A stretch of DNA of 42,626 bases from CBDCGS01 sp965216915. Its GTDB lineage: Bacteria > Pseudomonadota > Alphaproteobacteria > UBA828. The notes below the pieces were generated by a model. The model was given only the letters and a program-made list of their open reading frames with translations, was not told the DNA's origin and did no database searches. Location: NCBI GenBank assembly GCA_965216915.1, contig CBDCGS010000004.1, positions 1-42,626 of the forward strand, in the 5' to 3' direction. Below are positions 42,496-42,626 of the stretch, in pieces. Numbering within the stretch: position 1 is the stretch's first letter; each line of letters starts with the position of its first letter. A program made the translations under genes and the position numbers.

Positions 42496-42626
42496 GCATT
42501 CTGATCCTCGCCGAACATGACAACGCGGAACTGAAACGCGCGACCCTGCACGCCGTCACGGCGGCGCAAGCGCTAGAGGGCGAGATCCACATCGTCGTCG
42601 CCGGCGCCGGCGCGTCGGCGGTCGCG
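42492..42626 (+). CDS. etfA: Electron transfer flavoprotein subunit alpha (3' truncated by window end)
   Basis: Only the first 45 codons are visible: 'MSILILAEHDNAELKRATLHAVTAA' followed by 'HIVVAGAGASAVA'. This is the standard EtfA N-terminus, and the FAD-binding C-terminal domain lies outside the window. The ATGA overlap with etfB is typical of the operon. Confidence 0.96.
   Translation, partial: MSILILAEHDNAELKRATLHAVTAAQALEGEIHIVVAGAGASAVA

Overview
The window is a GC-rich, densely packed chromosomal segment that reads as an alphaproteobacterium, most likely in or near Rhodospirillales. Evidence: the order prfA-prmC-DUF4167-clpB; small alphaproteobacterial families (DUF1178, DUF4167, DUF4169, twin-helix HIG1); ubiG beside lysC; an etfB-etfA pair; and a canonical, non-divergent HisRS. 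No rRNA, tRNA, CRISPR, prophage or IS transposase was seen. This is core chromosome rather than an accessory island, apart from a palindromic repeat family described below.

Layout. 1-3.3 kb: the 3' end of an OmpR-type response regulator, its overlapping sensor kinase and a DegP/HtrA protease, an envelope-stress-like set. 3.2-5.1 kb: quinone-linked dihydroorotate dehydrogenase (pyrD), convergent with and overlapping degP, then a divergent beta-carbonic anhydrase. 5.1-12.1 kb, minus strand: a promoter and tandem glycine riboswitch lead gcvT-gcvH-gcvP, followed at very short spacing by a YfcG-like glutathione transferase and an HCCA-isomerase-like DsbA-fold enzyme; a lipoprotein and a double-CDGSH Fe-S protein lie upstream. 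12.2-16.2 kb: a class III aminotransferase, an SDR with a SAM methyltransferase, a DUF1178 protein and ubiG. 16.4-24.5 kb, plus strand: lysC, a nitronate-monooxygenase-like flavoprotein, a RodZ-like protein, hisS, prfA, prmC and a DUF4167 protein. 24.5-31.2 kb: clpB behind a sigma-32-like promoter, an OmpA/coiled-coil envelope protein, a PqiA-like membrane protein and recQ. 31.4-36.1 kb: a UvrD/PcrA helicase, an HtrA-like protein whose catalytic His and Asp are replaced, a secreted pentapeptide-repeat protein, a thioesterase and a DUF4169 protein. 36.3-42.6 kb: a large AsmA-type gene broken by four 1-base insertions, the repeat array, a HIG1-type membrane protein, a PduO-type cobalamin adenosyltransferase broken by one 1-base insertion, and etfB-etfA (cut by the window end).

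The most unusual non-coding signal is a composite palindromic repeat. Five tandem ~55-bp units, each holding two perfect small hairpins, end in a 14-bp-arm terminal palindrome just after the AsmA stop codon. A one-unit copy in the opposite orientation lies between the convergent recQ and uvrD genes. A tail-only copy lies between the convergent OmpA-like and pqiA-like genes. All three follow a stop codon in the same orientation relative to that gene, and they show stem-preserving changes, which suggests a structured 3'-end element. The other notable points are the HtrA-like probable pseudoprotease, the glycine-riboswitch operon extended by thiol-chemistry enzymes, and five +1 frameshifts, all in short C/G runs and all within 3.5 kb, which look more like local consensus errors than gene death.
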